A stretch of 64,000 nucleotides of DNA from Hyphomicrobiales bacterium (GCA_900470445.1 UCAU01000008.1:1-64000), one strand, 5' to 3'. Positions 28,213-37,672 are shown, numbered from the stretch's first letter. Numbers and translations are program-made. The notes: a model not told the origin generated them from the sequence alone.

Positions 28213-28932
28213 CTATTGGTTTCCGGCTTTCGCTTCGGTTGCGGGCGGCTTGGGCTTGGCGGTGGTTTTGGGCTTTGCAGCAGCTTTAGGTTTTGCCGCT
28301 GCTGCCGGTTTGGCAGCGACACGCTTGGCCGTAGCTGGCTTGGCCTCGGCTGGCGCGGTGACTTCGGCAACAGCAGGTTTAACTGCCGCTTTGCGCACTG
28401 CCGGCTTTTTCGGAGCTGCAGCCTTGGCGGTTTCGGTCGGCAAGGGCGCCAATTGGGTGGTGATCACCGGGCGGGTCGGAGCGGCTTTCGCCTTAACCGG
28501 GGCCTTGGGTTTAGCCGGCGCCTTTTTGGGCGCGGCAACCGCTTCGGTTGCCGTCATCAGCGGAGCAGTCGCGGCGGCAGGCGCCGCGATGCCTGCGGCG
28601 GCCTTGATCTCGTCGACCACGCTTTCGACCTTGGGGTCGGCCGGCTTGATGATGCCGCTCGGCTTCTGCCCGGTCGGAGTGATGGTATTGAATTCGCGCC
28701 GGATTTCCTCGGCGGTCTTCTTGAGCGGACTGGTCAGCGAATTGCGCAGGTTGCGCACTTCATCCAGACCAGTGGTCTTGTTGATCTCGCGCTGGAACTC
28801 ATTGCCCATGCGGCGAATTTGGCCGATCACCTTGCCGACGCGGTTCATCACCACAGGCAGGTCTTTGGGGCCGATGAAAATCAGCGCCGCAAGACCGATG
28901 ACCAGCATCTCTGTCCAGCCCAAGCCGAGCAT
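28213..28932 (-). CDS. tatB: Sec-independent protein translocase subunit TatB
   Basis: TatB, 239 residues, works with TatC in substrate recognition. The N-terminal membrane helix starts MLGLGWTEMLVIGLAALIFIGP, with the expected FIGPKDLP hinge and an amphipathic helix after it. About residues 125-239 are an unusually long Ala/Lys/Pro-rich tail (AKPKAAAKPKTTAKP-type) that is low complexity and probably disordered. Confidence 0.93.
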   Translation of the reverse strand: MLGLGWTEMLVIGLAALIFIGPKDLPVVMNRVGKVIGQIRRMGNEFQREINKTTGLDEVRNLRNSLTSPLKKTAEEIRREFNTITPTGQKPSGIIKPADPKVESVVDEIKAAAGIAAPAAATAPLMTATEAVAAPKKAPAKPKAPVKAKAAPTRPVITTQLAPLPTETAKAAAPKKPAVRKAAVKPAVAEVTAPAEAKPATAKRVAAKPAAAAKPKAAAKPKTTAKPKPPATEAKAGNQ

Positions 28933-28956
28933 AGTGTTCTATTCCTTAGAAGGCAG

Positions 28957-28974
28957 CGCGGCCCTTGGGCCGCG
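28957..28974. other. Stem-loop between tatA and tatB
   Basis: Perfect 8-bp dyad CGCGGCCC-TT-GGGCCGCG in the 75-base tatA-tatB gap, with no T-tract on the gene side. It could protect the tatA part of the mRNA from decay and allow TatA to exceed TatB; this is inferred. Confidence 0.5.
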
Positions 28975-29007
28975 GGCGAGCCGTGGGCCGCAGCGAGCAG
29001 GACGCAA

Positions 29008-29223
29008 TCAAGCGTCCTTGCTACGGTCTACTTCGCGAGCATCGACTTCGGCAGAGGTGGTAACCCGTTCCGCCGGCTTGGTCTCTTCATCGCGCATGCC
29101 CTTCTGGAAGGCTTTGATGCCGGAGGCGACTTCACCCATCATTCCGGAAATCTTGCCGCGACCGAACAGCAGCACGACAACAACGGCGATAACGAGAATG
29201 CCCCAAATTCCTGGCGCGTGCAT
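29008..29223 (-). CDS. tatA: Twin-arginine translocase subunit TatA
   Basis: TatA, 71 residues, forms the pore-like assembly of the Tat pathway. One N-terminal helix (IWGILVIAVVVVLLFGRGKISG) with the FGRGK hinge is followed by an amphipathic helix and a short charged tail. It is the first gene of tatABC. Confidence 0.95.
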   Translation of the reverse strand: MHAPGIWGILVIAVVVVLLFGRGKISGMMGEVASGIKAFQKGMRDEETKPAERVTTSAEVDAREVDRSKDA

Positions 29224-29281
29224 ATTGGACTCCCTAGACGTTCAGACGCGTGACACGCGATAGATATAGCGAGAAATAGGT

Positions 29282-30382
29282 TTAATCTCGGCCAAACACA
29301 AGAACGTGTTCCTCGTTGAGAGTTATGAACACGTCTTGGCCCACAGCAATGTCGGCTCTGGCGGGCTGGCGCAGAACCAATGGTGCCTCGATCCCATTCA
29401 CCTTGACCTCGCAGATATCGATGCCGATGGCGTCGCGCTTGGCGACCAGGCGGCCCGGCGTGCCGGGGCCGGAGGTGGATAAATCAGCGCCGCCGGTGGG
29501 ACGGATGGCGATGGTGACGGCCGTGCCATCAGCCAGACCCGGCGTGGCAACAGGGCCTAAAGGCGTGAGCGCGCGACCGTTGACGGCGATGGATTCGATT
29601 TCGCTGAGCGGGGAAAAGAAGCGCGCCGCGTTGAGATCGACCGGGTGGCGATAGATTTCGGCGGCGGTGCCGATCTGGGCGATGCGGCCCTGACGCAGCA
29701 AGGCGACACGGTCGCCCAGGACCATGGCTTCCTCGGGATCGTGGGTGACGACGAGGCTGGTGGCATGGGTTTCGCGGAGGACGGCGAGGGTTTCTTCGCG
29801 CACCGTTTCACGCAATCGTGCGTCGAGACTGGAGAACGGTTCGTCGAGCAGGAGCACTGCGGGGCGGGGCGCGACGCTGCGGGCGAGCGCCAGGCGCTGT
29901 TGTTGGCCGCCTGACAGCATGTGGGGATAGTCGGCTTCGCGGGCGCCCAGGCCGACGCGGTGGAGGGCCGAGCGGGCTTGGGCGAGAGCGGCGGTGCGGC
30001 CGAGGCGGCGCAGGCCGAACAGTACGTTTTGTAGGACTGTGAGGTGCGGAAAGAGCGCAAAGTCCTGAAACATCAGGCCAATTCCCCGCCGGTCGGGCGA
30101 GGTGGTGGCGCCCGGGGAAGAGACTGTCTGGCCGTTGATCAGCAGGGCGCCGGCATGGACGGGCTGGATACCGGCGGCGACGCGCAGAGCGGTGGATTTG
30201 CCCGAGCCTGATTCCCCGAGGAGGCAAACGATCTCGCCGGGTTCGAGGCGGAGGGAGAATTGGTCGAGCACCACCCTGCCCCCGAGATGGACGGAAACCT
30301 CGGCGAATTCGAGGGTGGCGGCGAAGCTGACGCCGGCGGTGCCGCGGGCGCCCCAGCTGCGCAGTTCGGTGGAATTCGGCAC
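29282..30382 (-). CDS. ABC transporter ATPase, iron/spermidine-type, without permease
   Basis: A 366-residue ATPase of the importer group that feeds ferric iron, spermidine or thiosulfate uptake. Walker A is at residues 56-63 (GESGSGKS), the signature is [14 protein letters not shown] (about 156-169), Walker B is VLLLDEPFSSLD and the H-loop lies in VVTHDPEEAM. The C-terminal third (about 245-366) is a TOBE-like regulatory region. It overlaps the scpB stop by 1 base and lies 58 bases before tatA, but no permease or binding-protein gene is near. Its partners must be elsewhere. Confidence 0.88.
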   Translation of the reverse strand: MPNSTELRSWGARGTAGVSFAATLEFAEVSVHLGGRVVLDQFSLRLEPGEIVCLLGESGSGKSTALRVAAGIQPVHAGALLINGQTVSSPGATTSPDRRGIGLMFQDFALFPHLTVLQNVLFGLRRLGRTAALAQARSALHRVGLGAREADYPHMLSGGQQQRLALARSVAPRPAVLLLDEPFSSLDARLRETVREETLAVLRETHATSLVVTHDPEEAMVLGDRVALLRQGRIAQIGTAAEIYRHPVDLNAARFFSPLSEIESIAVNGRALTPLGPVATPGLADGTAVTIAIRPTGGADLSTSGPGTPGRLVAKRDAIGIDICEVKVNGIEAPLVLRQPARADIAVGQDVFITLNEEHVLVFGRD

Positions 30383-31014
30383 TATGAATTGTCCTCGAGG
30401 TCTTCGTCGCCGGGCTCGAGCGGGTCTTCATCGTCGCGCAGGGCGCCTTCGAAGGGGAGCGGGATTTGCAGGCTTGGCGGGAGGCGGTTGGAGAGGAGGC
30501 CCGAGCCTTTGAGCTCGTCGAGGCCGGGGAGGTCGCCCAGGGCCTCGAGGCCGAAGTGATCGAGAAAAGCCTCGGTAGTTCCATAGGTTACGGGGCGGCC
30601 GGGGGTGCGGCGGCGGCCGCGCATGCGAATCCAGCCGGCTTCCAGCAGCAGATCGATGGTGCCCTTGCCGGTGGCGACGCCGCGGACTTCTTCGATTTCG
30701 GCGCGGGTGGCGGGCTGGTGATAGGCGATGATGGCGAGGGTTTCGAGGGCGGCACGGGAGAGCGGGCGGGTTTCCTGTTCTTCGCGGCGGAGCAGGAAGC
30801 CGAGGTCTTCGGCGGTGCGGAAAGCCCATTTATCGGCGCGACGCACCAGGTTTACACCCCGGCTGGCATAGCGCGATTGCAGCTCTAGCAGAAGCGCAGC
30901 AACATCTGCCCCTTCACCCAAATATGCTAACAGACTGTTAGCATCTAGAGGCTCCTTAGACGCAAAAAGCAGCGCTTCGAGAATGCGCAAATGCCGCTCG
31001 GTGACTTCGCTCAC
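30382..31014 (-). CDS. scpB: Segregation and condensation protein B
   Basis: ScpB, 210 residues, is the kleisin-interacting subunit of the SMC-ScpAB chromosome condensation complex. It contains tandem winged-helix domains, with the family stretch ALETLAIIAYHQPATRAEIEEVRGV (about 87-111) and the GRPVTYGTTEAFLDHFGL segment. The C-terminal 50 residues are acidic. Its start overlaps the scpA stop by 4 bases. Confidence 0.93.
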   Translation of the reverse strand: MSEVTERHLRILEALLFASKEPLDANSLLAYLGEGADVAALLLELQSRYASRGVNLVRRADKWAFRTAEDLGFLLRREEQETRPLSRAALETLAIIAYHQPATRAEIEEVRGVATGKGTIDLLLEAGWIRMRGRRRTPGRPVTYGTTEAFLDHFGLEALGDLPGLDELKGSGLLSNRLPPSLQIPLPFEGALRDDEDPLEPGDEDLEDNS

Positions 31015-31799
31015 GGCGTGTCACTCTTGCGGCGGCGCATGAAAAGCGGCCCGAATGTCTCGGTTTGGCGCAGATCGATCTTGCCCAGGCGCACCAGCTC
31101 GAGGCTGGAGGCGAAAGTGGAGGCGCGAACGGTGGTGCGTTCGGCCGGGGTCGCCAGATATTCGGCAAGGTAAGTGTCCATGGCGACCCATTCGAAACTA
31201 TCACCGATCAGGCGCTGGAGGATATCTCGCGCCTCCTGCAGCGACCAGACGGTGCGTTGCAGGGGGGTATAATCGGTGGTGGCGCCGCGTTCGCGCTGGC
31301 CGGCATAGGCCTTGAGCAGGTCGTAGAGCGAAGCTTCCCACAGGCTCTTGCGATTGATCTCGATGGGTTCGGGCTCGCCGCGGGCGTAGATCTGGAAGCC
31401 GAGGCGCGGGCGGTTCATCAACTGGCTGGCGGCGCGGCGCATGGCCTCGAGCCGCTTGAGGCGGAATTGCAGCATGGCGGCCAGCATTTCGCCAGACGGT
31501 TCTTCATCGCTGGGCGCCTGGGGCACCATGAGGCGGCTCTTGAGATAGGCGAGCCAAGCGGCCATGACGAGATAATCGGCAGCGACCTCGATACGCTTCT
31601 CGCGGACGGTCTCGATGAATTTGAGATATTGCTCGGCCAGGGCCAGCACGGAAATGGCGGCCAGATCGACCTTCTGGCGGCGGGCGAGATCCAGCAGCAG
31701 ATCGAGCGGGCCTTCATAGCCATCGACATCGACATACATGACGTCTTCGTCGGCTGCCGCCGCCGGCGTATCGAACCAATCGCTCTGTGGGCTCGTCAT
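31011..31799 (-). CDS. scpA: Segregation and condensation protein A
   Basis: ScpA, the kleisin that bridges the SMC dimer, 262 residues from the ATG at 31799. The N-terminal domain has YEGPLDLLLDLARRQKVDLAAI, typical of the family, and the C-terminal winged helix is near the end. An upstream TTG (31853) is in frame but would add a leader with no homology. It is coupled to scpB. In related bacteria nagZ usually precedes scpA; here it does not. Confidence 0.93.
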   Translation of the reverse strand: MTSPQSDWFDTPAAAADEDVMYVDVDGYEGPLDLLLDLARRQKVDLAAISVLALAEQYLKFIETVREKRIEVAADYLVMAAWLAYLKSRLMVPQAPSDEEPSGEMLAAMLQFRLKRLEAMRRAASQLMNRPRLGFQIYARGEPEPIEINRKSLWEASLYDLLKAYAGQRERGATTDYTPLQRTVWSLQEARDILQRLIGDSFEWVAMDTYLAEYLATPAERTTVRASTFASSLELVRLGKIDLRQTETFGPLFMRRRKSDTP

Positions 31800-31890
31800 G
31801 TCAGTCGGTGGCCGCCTTGCAAAATATGCAACAATCCTTGGCCTTTGGACCAAGCAGCGTCAAGCACCGCACCCATTCCTGATTGGGTTG

Positions 31891-31915
31891 TGCCCCGGTA
31901 CTAGGCCCGGGACAC
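31891..31915. other. Stem-loop between the SPOR gene and scpA
   Basis: Near-perfect dyad GTGCCCCGG-N7-CCGGGACAC just after the SPOR stop. A second dyad, ACCCA...TGGGT (about 31872-31889), follows on the scpA side. Together they may end or attenuate transcription from the SPOR gene. Confidence 0.5.
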
Positions 31916-31921
31916 CCTCAT

Positions 31922-34189
31922 TTACATGGTAAAGCAGTCGCCGCCGGCGGCTTTGACTTGGGTGCACATGTCGTTGGCCGACTGGATGGAGTTGGCGGGG
32001 ACGCGGACGCGGTAGAAGACGCCGCGGGCGCCAAGGTCGACGCGCTGGACTTCCATATTGGCGCCGCCAAAGAGCGGGCCAAAGCGGGAGACCATGGCCT
32101 GGGCCGTCTGGCGAGCTTCGGCTTCGCTGCGCTGGGAAGCGAGCTGGACATAGGCGGGAGCGTCGTTGGGCAGCGCTTCGACTTCGGTGGCGCCGGCCGG
32201 GATGGCGGCGGTGCTGGCAGCGGGTGCCGGGGTCGGTGCGGGCGTTGCGGCGGGTTCGGCGGCGTTGTTGATGATGGCATCGACCGTGGTGGCAGGAGCC
32301 GCGGAGGCCGTCTGCTGAGCGAAGCTGGCCGGACGGGTGCGCGGCACAATGGTGGTCTTGCCGGCGATCGGATTACCGGCGGCATCAACGGCCGGAACGG
32401 TGGAGCCAGGGGTTACCGGCGTCACGGGCGGGACCACGGGAGTGGCTGCCGGCGTGGGCGTCGGTTCGGGCTGGGCGGCAGCCGCGAGCAGTTCGGGACT
32501 GGCGGTTTCGGCGCCGGGGACGGCGGGCACATTGGGACGGTCGACCGGCAGAATGGCCGAACCGGCAACGGTTTCCTCGCCGCTGACAATGGTGCCATCG
32601 GGGCGGACGGTGACGGTGCGCACCTTGCGGTTGGCCAGGCCTTCTTCGCTGACGGATGGGGTGGAGGCGACCTGGGTCACTTCGTTGACGTCGGCCTGAT
32701 CACGCGAGACCAATTGCTCGTCGCTACCGGGCTGGACGCCGTCGATTTCGTTGAAGACCACCGATTGGTTGGCAGCGGCCGTTGCCGGTTGGGCAGCGGG
32801 CGTTTCCTTGATCGGGGTGGCGTCGGCCGTGAGTACGGGTGGCGGACCACTTTCCCCGCCCATGCCCAAGACCCAATAGAGACCAAAGCCAGCGAGCGCG
32901 AGCAGCACGACGGCGACGACCGGACCGGCCAGCGCGCGGGAAAAGTTGAAACTGCGCGGCGCGCGCGGAGCGCGTTCAGCCTTGACCCGGCGCTTACCGG
33001 GCTTGGCCTCTTCGGCATCTGCCGTTTCGACCCAGCCGATATCGGCGCCGGTCGCAGCGGCGGCTGCCAAAATGGTCTCGTCGACGTCCGAAACGGGGCG
33101 TGGCGAGCGGGCGGCCGACTGCTGCGCCAGCGTGGGCGTGGCAAGACTGCGTAACGCAGGACTGGCCAGGGGCCGCTCTTCGGCGGGCCTGACTGGGGCG
33201 GGCGCATCGGAATCGACGCGGACGGCGCGGCCGATCAGGTTTTCGATTTCGTCAATCGGATCGGAGCCGAGCGTATCGTCAGCGGCGCTTTCAACGGCGG
33301 CAGGCGTTGCTGCAATCGGGGCCTCGATACGCGGCTCGGACGGCGTCGGCGTGGGCGCAACGGCAGCAGGCGTTGCCGGGCGCGAGCCCAGGCCGAAGAC
33401 CGGCGGAATTTTGAAGCTGTCGACCTGCGGCTTAGGCGCGGGCTGCGGGCTATCGAAGCTGGGCTGGCGGCGCTCATCCTGATCGACGACAAGACCGCCC
33501 GAGACGGCCGGACGGGCCGCCTGTGGCGCGGGAGCGGTCGCCACCGGCGCGGCGGGTGCAGAAGCGGGCGTGGGTTCGGCCTGGGTATCGCCCAGCAACT
33601 CGGCGGCAATCAGGTCGGCAATGCTGTCATAGTCGCTGCTGGTGGGCGCGGAAGCCGCGGCAGCGGGCGTGGGGGCCGGAGCAGGAGCGGCAACGGTCGG
33701 CTGCGGCGCGGGCTTGGAGGCCTGCGGCACGGGAGAGCTGACCGGCGAGGATTTGGGAGCGAAATCCAGGTCAAAATTGAAGGCATCGGGCTCGCGCCGC
33801 GCTTCGGCGGGAGCCGGCGCGGCCTGGGCCGGAGCAGCGGGCGCTGCTGTCTCGACCGGCTTGGCGGTGACGACTGGCGCAGCAGGGGTTTGTTCGGGCT
33901 CGCGCCGCGGCGGAACAGGCTGCTGGGCTGCGGGCTGTGGCGCCGGGGGCGCTTCAGCAGGACGATTGAAGTCGAAACGCGGCACGGGCGTTGGACTGGC
34001 TGCGGCAGGCGACTCGCCGCCCGGAATACGCACCGGGAATGGCGTGGACTGAGGAGGAGCTGGCTGCGGGGCGGACGGCGCAGGAGTATCCGTGCGCGCA
34101 TCCTGCGCCATCAATTTCGCGAGTTCTGCGATCAGGTCGTCTGCGTCAGATTGTCCGGCCATTGGCTGCGGTTTCGCTGTTGTCATCAA
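31922..34189 (-). CDS. SPOR-domain membrane protein with long disordered region
   Basis: A 755-residue envelope protein. The first 420 residues are cytoplasmic, Pro/Ala-rich and predicted disordered. One membrane helix follows (about 421-443), then a periplasmic linker and a C-terminal SPOR domain (about 680-755, AYVQLASQRSEAEARQTAQAM...). SPOR domains bind denuded glycan strands at division sites. The protein therefore probably works at the septum. It precedes scpA and follows argS, a typical order in Hyphomicrobiales. An internal start is possible; the first ATG is at 34189. Confidence 0.88.
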   Translation of the reverse strand: MMTTAKPQPMAGQSDADDLIAELAKLMAQDARTDTPAPSAPQPAPPQSTPFPVRIPGGESPAAASPTPVPRFDFNRPAEAPPAPQPAAQQPVPPRREPEQTPAAPVVTAKPVETAAPAAPAQAAPAPAEARREPDAFNFDLDFAPKSSPVSSPVPQASKPAPQPTVAAPAPAPTPAAAASAPTSSDYDSIADLIAAELLGDTQAEPTPASAPAAPVATAPAPQAARPAVSGGLVVDQDERRQPSFDSPQPAPKPQVDSFKIPPVFGLGSRPATPAAVAPTPTPSEPRIEAPIAATPAAVESAADDTLGSDPIDEIENLIGRAVRVDSDAPAPVRPAEERPLASPALRSLATPTLAQQSAARSPRPVSDVDETILAAAAATGADIGWVETADAEEAKPGKRRVKAERAPRAPRSFNFSRALAGPVVAVVLLALAGFGLYWVLGMGGESGPPPVLTADATPIKETPAAQPATAAANQSVVFNEIDGVQPGSDEQLVSRDQADVNEVTQVASTPSVSEEGLANRKVRTVTVRPDGTIVSGEETVAGSAILPVDRPNVPAVPGAETASPELLAAAAQPEPTPTPAATPVVPPVTPVTPGSTVPAVDAAGNPIAGKTTIVPRTRPASFAQQTASAAPATTVDAIINNAAEPAATPAPTPAPAASTAAIPAGATEVEALPNDAPAYVQLASQRSEAEARQTAQAMVSRFGPLFGGANMEVQRVDLGARGVFYRVRVPANSIQSANDMCTQVKAAGGDCFTM

Positions 34190-34265
34190 GCAGCGCCTTC
34201 TTGGTTACTGCAACGGCGCCCAATATAGGCATTTTGCCGCGAGTCATCACAGTAATGCGCCCGAA

Positions 34266-36011
34266 TTATGAAAGCTCAGTCGGGGCGGAAACGCCTAGAA
34301 TTGCTAGGCCATTCACCAGAACCTGACGGACGGCGTCGACGAGCGCGAGTCGAGCCAATGTCAGCTTTGGATCGTCAGCGTTAACAAACCGCAAAGATAC
34401 ATCATCCTTGCCCTTTGCCCAGAAGCTATGGAAGGCGCCAGCCAGGTCATGGACATAGAAGGCGATCCGATGGGGTTCATGCGCCACGGCGGCCGCCGTG
34501 ACGGTGCGCGGCCAGGCCGCCAGAACCCGCACGAGGTCGAGTTCTTCGGGGGTCTGGATCAGCTCGATTTCGGCCTTGGCCAGCGCTTCGGGTGACAGAT
34601 CGAGGGCGGGCAGATCGCGATTGGCGGTCTTGAAGATCGAATAGGCCCGGGCATGGGCATACTGCACATAGAAGACCGGATTATCGCGCGTCTGTTCCTT
34701 AACCAGGGCAAAGTCGAAATCCATCGCTGCGTCATTGCGCCGGAACAGCAGCATGAAGCGAGTGGCGTCGGCACCCACTTCATCCACCACGTCGGCCAAA
34801 GTCACCAAATCGCCGGAACGCTTGGACATTTTGAACGGCTCGCCGTTCTTCATCAGCCGGACGAGCTGGCAGATGCGCACATCCATATCGGCCGCATTAA
34901 GCGAAACGGCCTTGGTGGCGGCCTGCAGGCGTTTGACATAGCCGGAATGGTCGGCGCCGAGCACGTTGATCATGTGCTTGAAGCCGCGCAGGAACTTGTT
35001 GCGGTGATAGGCGATATCGGCGGCGAAATAGGTGTAGGAGCCATCCGACTTGATCAGGGGGCGATCGACATCGTCGCCATAATCGGTGGCGCGGAACAGG
35101 GTCTGCTCGCGATCTTCCCATTCGTCGGGGGTCTTGCCCTTGGGGGGCTCAAGCCGGCCTTCATAGATCATGCCTTCCTGGCGCAGCCAATCGAGCGTGG
35201 TGTCGATGGCGCCGCCCTGCCCGTGCAAGGTGCGTTCGGAGAAGAAGACATCGTGATGGATATTGAGCTTGGCGAGATCCGCCTTGATCAGCTCGAGCAT
35301 GGCGGCCAGCACCCGGTCCTTGACCAGAGCCAGAGCTTCGGCCTCCGGCTTGTCGAGAAGGCTCGCGCCGAACTCTTCCTTGAGCGCCTGGCCCACCGGG
35401 ATCAGGTAATCGCCGGGATAGAAGCCGGGGGGGATCTCGATGGTTTCGCCCAGAGCCTCGCGATAGCGCAGGAAGGTGGAGCGAGCGAGCGTGTCGATCT
35501 GGCTGCCGGCGTCGTTGATGTAATATTCGCGGGCCACTTCGTAGCCGGAATACGCCATGAGCGCGGCCAGCGTGTCGCCGAACACGGCGCCGCGGGTGTG
35601 ACCGACATGCATGGGGCCAGTTGGATTGGCCGAGACATATTCGATATTGACCGCTTCCCCCTGCCCTAGCGTCGAGCGGCCGTAATCATCGCCCTGCTGG
35701 GCGATGGAGCGCAGCACCTGATGCCAAATGGGCGTGGCGAGGCGGAAATTGATGAAGCCGGGGCCGGCGACCTCGACGGCGGTGACGTCCGGGTCTTTGC
35801 CGAAATGCTCGGCCAGGGTGGTGGCGACTTCGCGCGGATTCTTGCCCAGCGGCTTGGCGACGACCATGGCCGCATTGGTGCTGAGATCGCCATGGGCGCT
35901 ATCTCGCGGCGGCTCGACCACGATGCGGGCCAGAAGATCGGCACCGACTTCGGGGTAGAGAACCGAGAGGGCGTTGGAAACGCGCGCAGCGAAAAGGGCG
36001 AAAACGTCCAT
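34266..36011 (-). CDS. argS: Arginyl-tRNA synthetase
   Basis: Class I synthetase of 581 residues that charges tRNA-Arg. The HIGH-like motif is PMHVGHTRG (about 129-137) and the KMSKS-like motif is FKMSKRSGD. The Arg-specific N-terminal domain (about 1-110) and the C-terminal anticodon-binding DALR domain are both present. The order dgt-argS-SPOR, read leftward, is the usual one. Confidence 0.97.
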   Translation of the reverse strand: MDVFALFAARVSNALSVLYPEVGADLLARIVVEPPRDSAHGDLSTNAAMVVAKPLGKNPREVATTLAEHFGKDPDVTAVEVAGPGFINFRLATPIWHQVLRSIAQQGDDYGRSTLGQGEAVNIEYVSANPTGPMHVGHTRGAVFGDTLAALMAYSGYEVAREYYINDAGSQIDTLARSTFLRYREALGETIEIPPGFYPGDYLIPVGQALKEEFGASLLDKPEAEALALVKDRVLAAMLELIKADLAKLNIHHDVFFSERTLHGQGGAIDTTLDWLRQEGMIYEGRLEPPKGKTPDEWEDREQTLFRATDYGDDVDRPLIKSDGSYTYFAADIAYHRNKFLRGFKHMINVLGADHSGYVKRLQAATKAVSLNAADMDVRICQLVRLMKNGEPFKMSKRSGDLVTLADVVDEVGADATRFMLLFRRNDAAMDFDFALVKEQTRDNPVFYVQYAHARAYSIFKTANRDLPALDLSPEALAKAEIELIQTPEELDLVRVLAAWPRTVTAAAVAHEPHRIAFYVHDLAGAFHSFWAKGKDDVSLRFVNADDPKLTLARLALVDAVRQVLVNGLAILGVSAPTELS

Positions 36012-36041
36012 GACAAACCTGAAAGTAGCGGAGCGCCGGGG

Positions 36042-37235
36042 TTAGCGGAATTCCACCCGAGCGTCAAACAGCCGGGCATATTCATCGAGGGCGTAGGGGT
36101 CGGTCATGCCGGCGATAAAGTCGGCAACAATGCGGGCGAGAGCGGTGTCGCTGGCGGTATTGGCGGCGGCGAGCCCCCAGCGGCCGGGGAGATCACGGGA
36201 TTGCATGTAGCGGACGAAAAGCTCGGTGACGACGGCCTCGCTCTGGCGCACGGGGACCATCACCGATTCATGGCGATAGACGCGCTCGAAAAGGAATTGC
36301 TTGAGGCCGCGTTCGGCTTCGGTGGTGGCGGGGGAGAAGGTCAGCAGGGTTTTGCCGGCATTGCGGACGTCTTCGACGGTGGAGACACCAGCGGCGGCGA
36401 TCTTGGCGGCGGTGGTGGCGATAACGTCTTCGATGGAGCGGGTGATGAGGCGGCGCTGGACTTCGTGGGCCTGGCGGTTTGGTGCGATATCGGGATAGCG
36501 GGCGAGGACTTCGCGGACGACGGGGCCGGCGAGCGGCACGTCGGCAAGGTCATCGAGGACGATGAGTTCGGCGCGCAGGGCGTCGTCGATGTCGTGGGCA
36601 TTGTAGGCGATGTCGTCGGCAATCGCGGCGGCCTGGGCTTCGAGCGAGGCGTGGGTGGAGAGGCGCAGGTCGGCTATGGCGGGGATGTCGTCGAGGCCGG
36701 CGGGGAGACCTTCATGGGCGTATTTGCCATAGGGAGAGCCGTCGGGGTGGATCAGGGGGCCATTGTGCTTGAGGATGCCTTCGAGGGTTTCCCAGGTGAG
36801 GTTGAGGCCATCATGCTCGGCATAGCGGTTTTCGAGCCGCGTGACGGTGCGGATGGCCTGGATATTGTGGTCGAAGCCGCCGTAGGGGGCCATGGCGGCA
36901 TGCAGCGCGCGTTCGCCGGCATGGCCGAACGGGGTGTGGCCCAGATCATGGCTGAGAGCGACGGCTTCGGCGAGGTCTTCGTCGAGAAGCAGGGCGCGGG
37001 CCATGGAGCGGGCCATCTGGCTGACTTCGAGCGTGTGAGTCAGCCGATTGCGGAAGTGGCGGCCTTCGTGATGGAGGAACACCTGCGTCTTGTGCTGCAG
37101 GCGGCGGAAGGCGGTGGAATGGATGATACGGTCGCGATCGCGCTGGAATTCGGAGCGGGTGGGACTGGGGCCGGTGCCGTAGAGGCGGCCGAGGGAGAGT
37201 TCGGGCTTGGATGCGTAGGGCGCGGTTTCGCTCAT
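36042..37235 (-). CDS. dgt: dGTP triphosphohydrolase-like HD protein
   Basis: HD-superfamily phosphohydrolase of 397 residues that splits dGTP or other dNTPs into nucleoside and triphosphate. The metal site is intact: His67 in RLTHTLEV and His96-Asp97 in ALSHDLGHTPFGH. The N-terminal RDRDRIIHSTAFRRLQHKTQV is characteristic of the Dgt group. It is divergent from erpA and starts the run that continues to argS. Confidence 0.92.
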   Translation of the reverse strand: MSETAPYASKPELSLGRLYGTGPSPTRSEFQRDRDRIIHSTAFRRLQHKTQVFLHHEGRHFRNRLTHTLEVSQMARSMARALLLDEDLAEAVALSHDLGHTPFGHAGERALHAAMAPYGGFDHNIQAIRTVTRLENRYAEHDGLNLTWETLEGILKHNGPLIHPDGSPYGKYAHEGLPAGLDDIPAIADLRLSTHASLEAQAAAIADDIAYNAHDIDDALRAELIVLDDLADVPLAGPVVREVLARYPDIAPNRQAHEVQRRLITRSIEDVIATTAAKIAAAGVSTVEDVRNAGKTLLTFSPATTEAERGLKQFLFERVYRHESVMVPVRQSEAVVTELFVRYMQSRDLPGRWGLAAANTASDTALARIVADFIAGMTDPYALDEYARLFDARVEFR

Positions 37236-37321
37236 CGGTGATCACAAGCCCCTTTTCATTTTCGGCAAGAGTTACTATTTTAGCCTGACCGTTATGACAT
37301 TACGAACGGCATGGATTGCAA

Positions 37322-37672
37322 ATGACCGAAGCTATGGTTGCCCCCACCCAAGTCGTGCTGACCGATCGCGCCGCCAAGCGCGTGTCGCGCATTCTTGCCA
37401 AAGAACCGGAAGGCACGGTGTTGCGCATTTCGGTGGCTGGCGGCGGTTGCTCCGGATTTCAGTATGAATACAACCTCGTACAGGAAAAGGCGGCCAGCGA
37501 CGATATCGTTCTGCAAAAGGGCGACGCGGTGGTGCTGATCGATTCGATGAGTCTGGAATTCATGGGCGGATCGGAAATCGACTTCGTGGATAGCCTGATC
37601 GGTCAGGCTTTCGAGATTCGCAACCCGAACGCTATTGCCTCCTGCGGCTGCGGCACGAGTTTCGCCGTTTAG
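37322..37672 (+). CDS. erpA: Iron-sulfur cluster insertion protein ErpA
   Basis: A-type iron-sulfur carrier of 116 residues that delivers clusters to target proteins. The three cluster-binding cysteines are present: Cys43 in GGGCSGFQY, and Cys108 and Cys110 in SCGCGTSF. The ATG at 37322 is preferred to an upstream TTG at 37316. It is divergent from dgt. Confidence 0.93.
   Translation: MTEAMVAPTQVVLTDRAAKRVSRILAKEPEGTVLRISVAGGGCSGFQYEYNLVQEKAASDDIVLQKGDAVVLIDSMSLEFMGGSEIDFVDSLIGQAFEIRNPNAIASCGCGTSFAV

Noticed and set aside
27373..29253. Plus-strand frame of 626 residues opposite tatABC
   Set aside because: It is a shadow of the tat genes, with a Cys/Gly/Phe-rich artefact composition.
31800..31921. 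Remnant of nagZ
   Set aside because: The region is only 122 bases, and neither strand shows glycoside hydrolase family 3 motifs.
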